A DNA stretch of 9,199 nucleotides, from positions 1 to 9,199 of the forward strand of contig JAKUSY010000094.1 of assembly GCA_022451445.1 (NCBI GenBank), in the 5' to 3' direction. The notes below the pieces were generated by a model. The model did no database searches. It saw nothing but the letters and a program-made list of their open reading frames with translations, and was not told the origin of the DNA. Origin of the DNA: Planctomycetota bacterium (GTDB taxonomy: Bacteria; Planctomycetota; UBA8108). Made by a program: the position numbers and the translations under genes. Below, in pieces: positions 5,346-9,199 of this stretch; positions within the stretch are counted from its first letter, which is position 1, and every line of letters begins with the position of its first letter.

Positions 5346-7178
5346 ATGTCCTACAAAAGCCTGAGAGCCTGTGTCGAAGACCTTCAGCGCAACGGCCACC
5401 TGGTCCGTATCGCCGAGGAGATGGATCCCTGCCTGGAGATGGCGGAGATCCAGCGACGGCTCTATACGGCGGAGGGGCCCGCCGTTTTGTTCGAGAGGGT
5501 CAAGGGCTCGCCCTTCCCGTGCGTCGCCAACCTCTTCGGCACCCCCGAGCGCTGCAGGTTCATGTTCCGGAACACGCTCGAGAGAGTCCGGAAGATCCTC
5601 CAGCTGAAGGCTGATCCCATCGCGGCTCTCCGACATCCCTTCACCTTCGCCTCGGCGCCGTTCACAGCCTGGAAATCGCTGCCGAAGAAGGCCCGGGGAG
5701 GCGCGGCCCTGGCGCGAACCACCACCATCTCGCAGCTCCCGGCGATCAGGAGCTGGCCGGACGATGGCGGCCCCTTCATCACGCTGCCGCAGGTCTATAC
5801 CGAGGATCCGCGCCAGCCGAAGCCGCTGACCTCGAACCTCGGCATGTACAGGATCCAGCTCTCCGGCAACGACTACGAAACCGACCGGGAGGTCGGTCTC
5901 CACTACCAGATCCACCGGGGCATCGGAGCCCACCATGCCGCGGCGATCGAGAGGGGGGAGCCCCTCAAGGTGAGTATCTTCATCGGCGGCCCTCCTGCTC
6001 ATACCCTCGCGGCCGTGATGCCGATGCCCGAGGGACTCAGCGAGCTGGTCTTCGCCGGTATGCTGGGCGGCCGGCGCTTCCGCCTGGCCCGCAGGAACGG
6101 CTATGCCATCTCCCCCGATGCCGATTTCTGCATCGTCGGCACAGTGGAGCCGGGGGTCTCAAAACTCGAAGGTCCCTTCGGCGACCACCTGGGCTATTAC
6201 AGCCTCGCGCACGACTTTCCCGTGCTCAGGGTCGAGAACGTCTATCATCGCCGCGGCGCCATCTGGCCCTTTACCGTCGTTGGGCGTCCGCCCCAGGAGG
6301 ACACCAGCTTCGGCACCCTGATCCACGAGCTGACGGCGCCGCTGGTGCCTCGTGAGATCCCCGGGCTTCACTCCATGCATGCCGTGGATTCGGCCGGGGT
6401 CCACCCGTTGATGCTGGCGCTCGGCAGCGAGCGCTACGTACCCTACGCCGAACGCGAACCACGAGAGCTGTTGACCATCGCCAACGCCCTGCTCGGATTT
6501 TCCCAGGCCTCGCTGGCAAAATACCTCCTCATAGCGGCCCGCGAGGACGATGCCTCCCTCGACACATCGAACATCGAGAGCTTCCTGCGTCATATGCTGG
6601 AGCGTGTGGACTTCGAGCGAGACCTGCATTTCCAGACCCGCACCACGATCGACACGCTGGACTATTCCGGCAGCGGACTGAACACCGGCTCCAAGCTGGT
6701 CATCGCCGCCGCCGGCAAAAAAAAGCGGGAGCTCGACACCACCCTGCCCGCGAAACTCAACCTGCCCGGAGAATTCAGGGACCCCAGGATGGCCCTTCCA
6801 GGAGTGCTCGTCCTCGAGGCGCCGGCCTCGCTCGAAGAAGAGGACGCCCGGGAACAGGCCAGCGCCCTCGCGGCGCAGCTTGACGAGACCCGGATCTCCG
6901 ATGGTATCGCCCTGGTGGTACTGACGGAGGATTCGGAGTTCTGCGCCAGGAATACGCGCAATTTCCTCTGGGTGACCTTTACCCGCTCAAACCCCTCCCA
7001 CGACCTGCACGGGGCCGGCAGCTTCATCGAACACAAGCACTGGGGTTGCCGCGGCCCCATCGTGATCGACGCCCGCATCAAGTCTCACCACGCCCCGCCG
7101 CTCATCGAAGACCCGGCTGTCTCGAGGCGCGTTGATGAGCTCGCCGCCCGGGGCGGACCTCTCCACGGAATCATCTGA
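5346..7178 (+). CDS. UbiD-family decarboxylase, long (610-residue) form
   Basis: A member of the prenylated-FMN-dependent UbiD decarboxylases, which remove or add carboxyl groups on aromatic or unsaturated acids, as in ubiquinone or menaquinone synthesis. NLGMYRIQ (164-171) contains the cofactor-binding and catalytic arginine R169. EGPFGDHLGYY (275-285) supplies acidic residues E275 and D280, matching the R-E-D/E triad of the family. GGPPAHTLAA (214-223) and GRPPQED (313-319) are further UbiD-type blocks. At 610 residues it exceeds Escherichia coli UbiD (497). The extra part is a C-terminal domain after about residue 470, ending in WGCRGPIVIDARIKSHH and a short tail. Similar long forms occur in several phyla. 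No UbiX-type prenyltransferase or quinone gene is nearby, so the substrate is open; a menaquinone role is a guess. No Shine-Dalgarno motif precedes the ATG, and an in-frame TAA at 5310 with no start codon between rules out an upstream start. The last 8 bases overlap the convergent oxidoreductase gene. Confidence 0.9.
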   Translation: MSYKSLRACVEDLQRNGHLVRIAEEMDPCLEMAEIQRRLYTAEGPAVLFERVKGSPFPCVANLFGTPERCRFMFRNTLERVRKILQLKADPIAALRHPFTFASAPFTAWKSLPKKARGGAALARTTTISQLPAIRSWPDDGGPFITLPQVYTEDPRQPKPLTSNLGMYRIQLSGNDYETDREVGLHYQIHRGIGAHHAAAIERGEPLKVSIFIGGPPAHTLAAVMPMPEGLSELVFAGMLGGRRFRLARRNGYAISPDADFCIVGTVEPGVSKLEGPFGDHLGYYSLAHDFPVLRVENVYHRRGAIWPFTVVGRPPQEDTSFGTLIHELTAPLVPREIPGLHSMHAVDSAGVHPLMLALGSERYVPYAEREPRELLTIANALLGFSQASLAKYLLIAAREDDASLDTSNIESFLRHMLERVDFERDLHFQTRTTIDTLDYSGSGLNTGSKLVIAAAGKKKRELDTTLPAKLNLPGEFRDPRMALPGVLVLEAPASLEEEDAREQASALAAQLDETRISDGIALVVLTEDSEFCARNTRNFLWVTFTRSNPSHDLHGAGSFIEHKHWGCRGPIVIDARIKSHHAPPLIEDPAVSRRVDELAARGGPLHGII

Positions 7179-8772
7179 TGCGATGACCGCGCTCGCTGAG
7201 CGCGACCTGCGCCGCGTTGCGCCCACAGGCTCCCAGGACTCCGCCGCCCGGGTGGGCGCCGGCGCCGCAGAGATAGAGGCCGGGCAGGGGGGTCTTGTAA
7301 CCGGCCCAGCCGCCGACGGGACGCTGAAAGAAAATCTGATCGGGAGTCATCGCGCCATGAAAAATATTACCCCCGGTGAGAGAGAACTCCCGCTCCATGT
7401 CGAGCGGGGAGATGGCGTCGTAGCCGACGACGCTCTTCTCGAACCCGGGAGCGTAGCTGTCGAGGAGGCGGATGCAGGTACGGGAGAAATCATCGCGCAG
7501 CTCATCCCAGCTACCCTCGGCAAGCTCGTAGGGAGCGTATTGAACGAACATGCTCATCACGTGGTGGCCCGCGGGGGCGAGCGAGGGGTCGAGAACCGAG
7601 GGGATCGTGCATTCCAGGATGGGCTCCCTGGAGGGTCTGCCCGCGCGCGCCTCGTTGTAGGCGCGCTCGATGTAGTCAAGTGTCGGAGAGATGTGAATGG
7701 TCCCGCGATGCTGTGGACCGGGCTCTCTGCCCGGGCAGGCGGTGAAATCAGGCAATTCACTCAGCGCGAGGTTCAGCTTGAAGGTGGCGCTGGAGAAGTC
7801 CAGGGCCTCGACCGAGCGGCGGAAGGTCTCTTCGAGCAGATCGGAGGGGAGCAGGTCGATAAAGGTGATCCTCGGCCCGGCATTGGAAAAGACCACTCGA
7901 GACTCGAGCTCTTCTCCCGAGATCGTCCTGACGCCCTTCGCCTTGCCGTCATCAACAAGTATCGACTCAACCCCGCACCCGGTTCGGATCTCGACGCCAA
8001 GGTCACGAGCGCACGAGGCGATCGCCTCGCTGAGAGCTCCCATGCCGCCTCGAACGTAGCCCCAGACCCCGCGGGCGCCATCGGTCTCGCCCATGACGTG
8101 ATGGAAGAGGACGTAGGCAGTACCCGGCGTTTTCGGACTGGCCATGGCGCCGATGATCGCATCGGTAGCGAGGGTTACCTTGAGCTCCTCGCTCTCGAAC
8201 CATTCATCCAGCAGACGGGCCGCGCTGCCCGTGAGCATCGCGAGAAAGGGATAGAGCTCCTTGCCGAGACGGCGGGCCCCTAGACCCAGCCTGGCCAAGT
8301 TGAAAAGCTCGCCGGGCCTGCTGATTCCCGCAAGGGGATCGGGCGGCGGCCGGTCAAGGGTCGGCTCGAGGACCTCGACCATGCGCCCGAGCATCGCCTC
8401 GTAGCGCTCATAGGCATCCGCATCGCGGCGGCTGAACTTCGAGATCTCCCGCCGGTTGAGCTCCGCATCCGACCCCAGGAAGAGATGCCCCCCACCGGGA
8501 AACGGAGTAAAAGAAGACGGTTCCCGGGGTAGCATCTCGAAGCCGTAGTCCCGAAGCCGCAGCTCACGGATGAGCTCCGGCCGAAAGAGCGAGTTCACGT
8601 AGGCCAGCCGCGAGAACCTGTAGCCCGGGATGACCTCCTCGGGGATGGCGCAGCCCCCCACCAGCTCGCGGCGCTCGAGGACCAGCACCTTCCAGCCCGC
8701 CTTCGCGAGGTAGCACGCGGCAACCAGGCCGTTGTGGCCGGCGCCTATGATTACCGCATCGTATTTTCCCAC
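7171..8772 (-). CDS. PYROXD2-like FAD-dependent oxidoreductase (phytoene dehydrogenase-related)
   Basis: A flavoprotein amine-oxidase/phytoene-desaturase-type protein of 533 residues. The N-terminal dinucleotide-binding motif is AVIIGAGHNGLVAA (GxGxxG at 10-15), followed by VLERRELVGG with E33 as the probable ribose-binding acid. The C-terminal FAD motif GLYLCGAGAHPGGGVLGACG begins at about 498. Internal blocks WFESEELK (191-198), VLFHHVMGE (221-229) and GYVRGGMGALSEAI match human PYROXD2 closely as I recall it, closer than carotenoid desaturases, although CrtO-type ketolases share the ends. The substrate is unknown. I chose the GTG at 8772 because GGGAG lies 8 bases upstream and the product starts MGKYDAVIIG. 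A TTG at 8805 would add 11 residues but overlap the CPBP gene. It follows that gene by 16 bases, so the two are probably cotranscribed. No carotenoid-pathway partner is seen. Confidence 0.9.
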   Translation of the reverse strand: MGKYDAVIIGAGHNGLVAACYLAKAGWKVLVLERRELVGGCAIPEEVIPGYRFSRLAYVNSLFRPELIRELRLRDYGFEMLPREPSSFTPFPGGGHLFLGSDAELNRREISKFSRRDADAYERYEAMLGRMVEVLEPTLDRPPPDPLAGISRPGELFNLARLGLGARRLGKELYPFLAMLTGSAARLLDEWFESEELKVTLATDAIIGAMASPKTPGTAYVLFHHVMGETDGARGVWGYVRGGMGALSEAIASCARDLGVEIRTGCGVESILVDDGKAKGVRTISGEELESRVVFSNAGPRITFIDLLPSDLLEETFRRSVEALDFSSATFKLNLALSELPDFTACPGREPGPQHRGTIHISPTLDYIERAYNEARAGRPSREPILECTIPSVLDPSLAPAGHHVMSMFVQYAPYELAEGSWDELRDDFSRTCIRLLDSYAPGFEKSVVGYDAISPLDMEREFSLTGGNIFHGAMTPDQIFFQRPVGGWAGYKTPLPGLYLCGAGAHPGGGVLGACGRNAAQVALSERGHRIR

Positions 8773-8780
8773 GATTCCAG

Positions 8781-8785
8781 CTCCC
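8781..8785 (-). promoter_or_regulatory. Ribosome binding site deciding the start of the PYROXD2-like gene
   Basis: GGGAG on the minus strand stands 8 bases before GTG 8772 and lies in the 16-base gap after the CPBP stop codon (8789-8791). It favours this GTG over the upstream TTG at 8805, which would place the start inside the preceding gene and add a non-conserved extension before the FAD motif. Confidence 0.65.
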
Positions 8786-8788
8786 TGA

Positions 8789-9199
8789 TCAGCTGCCACC
8801 GCCAAAGGCCATATCCCAGCCGCAGATCATGATCGACACATCGACCAAAGCGTGGCTGAGCCAGGCGCCGTAAAGTGAGCCGGTGCGCTCATACACCACC
8901 GACCAGATCACCCCGCCCATGGCGATGCAGAGTGACAACGGAACGGTGGCGCTCCAGAAGTCCCCGGGAAAGAATGTGTTGAGGACGACCACGTGGTGGG
9001 CCATGAACGCGAGGCTTGAAAAAAAGCTGGCCGCGCGCGGGCCGAGGTACTGCCGAGCGCGCCCGTAGACGAACCAGCGCCAGTAGTACTCCTCGAGAAA
9101 GGAATGGACCACCGAGTAGAACACGGCGATCACGAGGAAACCCCCGAGGCTTTCGCCGCCGAGCGCTGTCAGCTTCTCTCCTAGCCTGTCCGCGGCGCC
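8789..9199 (-). CDS. CPBP-family (Abi) intramembrane glutamic-type protease, N-terminus off window
   Basis: The frame stays open to the right edge, so these 136 residues are the C-terminal part of an integral membrane protease. A GTG at 9133 is in frame, but coding sequence continues beyond it (ending LGGESLGGFLVIAVFYSVVH). All three CPBP motifs are present in order: EEYYWR (EExxxR, catalytic glutamates and arginine), FMAHH (FxxxH) and HALVD (HxxxD/N). Hydrophobic segments surround them, as expected for a membrane-embedded active site. Family members include eukaryotic CAAX prenyl proteases (Rce1) and bacterial proteins linked to bacteriocin immunity and maturation, but most bacterial members are uncharacterised. 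It is upstream of the PYROXD2-like gene with a 16-base gap, suggesting one transcript. The substrate cannot be inferred. Confidence 0.88.
   Translation of the reverse strand, partial: GAADRLGEKLTALGGESLGGFLVIAVFYSVVHSFLEEYYWRWFVYGRARQYLGPRAASFFSSLAFMAHHVVVLNTFFPGDFWSATVPLSLCIAMGGVIWSVVYERTGSLYGAWLSHALVDVSIMICGWDMAFGGGS

Noticed and set aside
5241..6002. A 253-codon minus-strand open frame over the start of UbiD
   Set aside because: It covers the conserved UbiD N-terminus and the divergent promoter region and runs into the esterase start. Its composition is that of an antisense shadow.
7132..8283. A 383-codon open frame on the plus strand running from the end of UbiD across the oxidoreductase gene
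   Set aside because: It is antisense to the PYROXD2-like gene, starts inside UbiD, and its product shows no family motifs. It is best explained by codon bias on the opposite strand.
8773..8805. TTG at 8805 as the start of the PYROXD2-like protein
   Set aside because: It would add 11 poorly conserved residues and overlap the CPBP stop, whereas the GTG at 8772 has a well-placed GGGAG and gives the usual short lead into the FAD motif.
1..9199. Defence system, prophage, insertion sequence, CRISPR array or tRNA gene
   Set aside because: All the coding space is explained by seven ordinary gene families. I found no transposase, integrase, long terminal inverted repeats, regularly spaced direct repeats or cloverleaf-like sequence. 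The CPBP family is sometimes named Abi, but that alone does not indicate phage defence.

Overview
The window is GC-rich, densely coding chromosomal DNA from a Gram-negative-type bacterium: one protein has a lipobox signal peptide, and Shine-Dalgarno-like motifs precede most starts. The gene set is a PF07090-like membrane protein, a nucleotidyltransferase, an M2 dicarboxypeptidase, an EstB-like esterase, a long UbiD, a PYROXD2-like flavoprotein and a CPBP protease. This fits environmental phyla such as Acidobacteriota, Planctomycetota or related groups, but no marker gene here fixes the taxon. I see no mobile element, CRISPR array, tRNA or rRNA.

Layout from left to right. (1) Bases 1-1644 (+) are the 3' end of a large membrane-anchored protein with a degenerate glutamine-amidotransferase-like domain, of the type found in MoxR/DUF58/BatA operons. 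(2) Bases 1804-2673 (+) encode glucose-1-phosphate thymidylyltransferase, without other dTDP-sugar genes in view. (3) On the minus strand, 5248 to 4577 is an EstB-like carboxylesterase, followed by 4484 to 2685, an ACE-like M2 lipoprotein peptidase. They are separated by a 92-base gap holding T-tracts and short inverted repeats. (4) Bases 5346-7178 (+) encode a UbiD-family decarboxylase, divergent from the esterase across a 97-base AT-rich spacer. (5) On the minus strand, from the right edge to 8789, is a CPBP intramembrane protease missing its N-terminus. It is followed after 16 bases by a PYROXD2-like FAD oxidoreductase (8772 to 7171), whose last 8 bases overlap the end of the UbiD gene tail to tail.

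The genes do not form one obvious pathway. They look like short transcription units of one to a few genes with frequent strand switches: two convergent junctions (2673/2685 and 7171/7178) and one divergent junction (5248/5346). No gap is longer than 160 bases. I did not find a convincing new multi-gene system. The observations most worth checking are the loss of both arginine chloride ligands in the M2 peptidase, and the close pairing of a PYROXD2-like protein with a CPBP protease.
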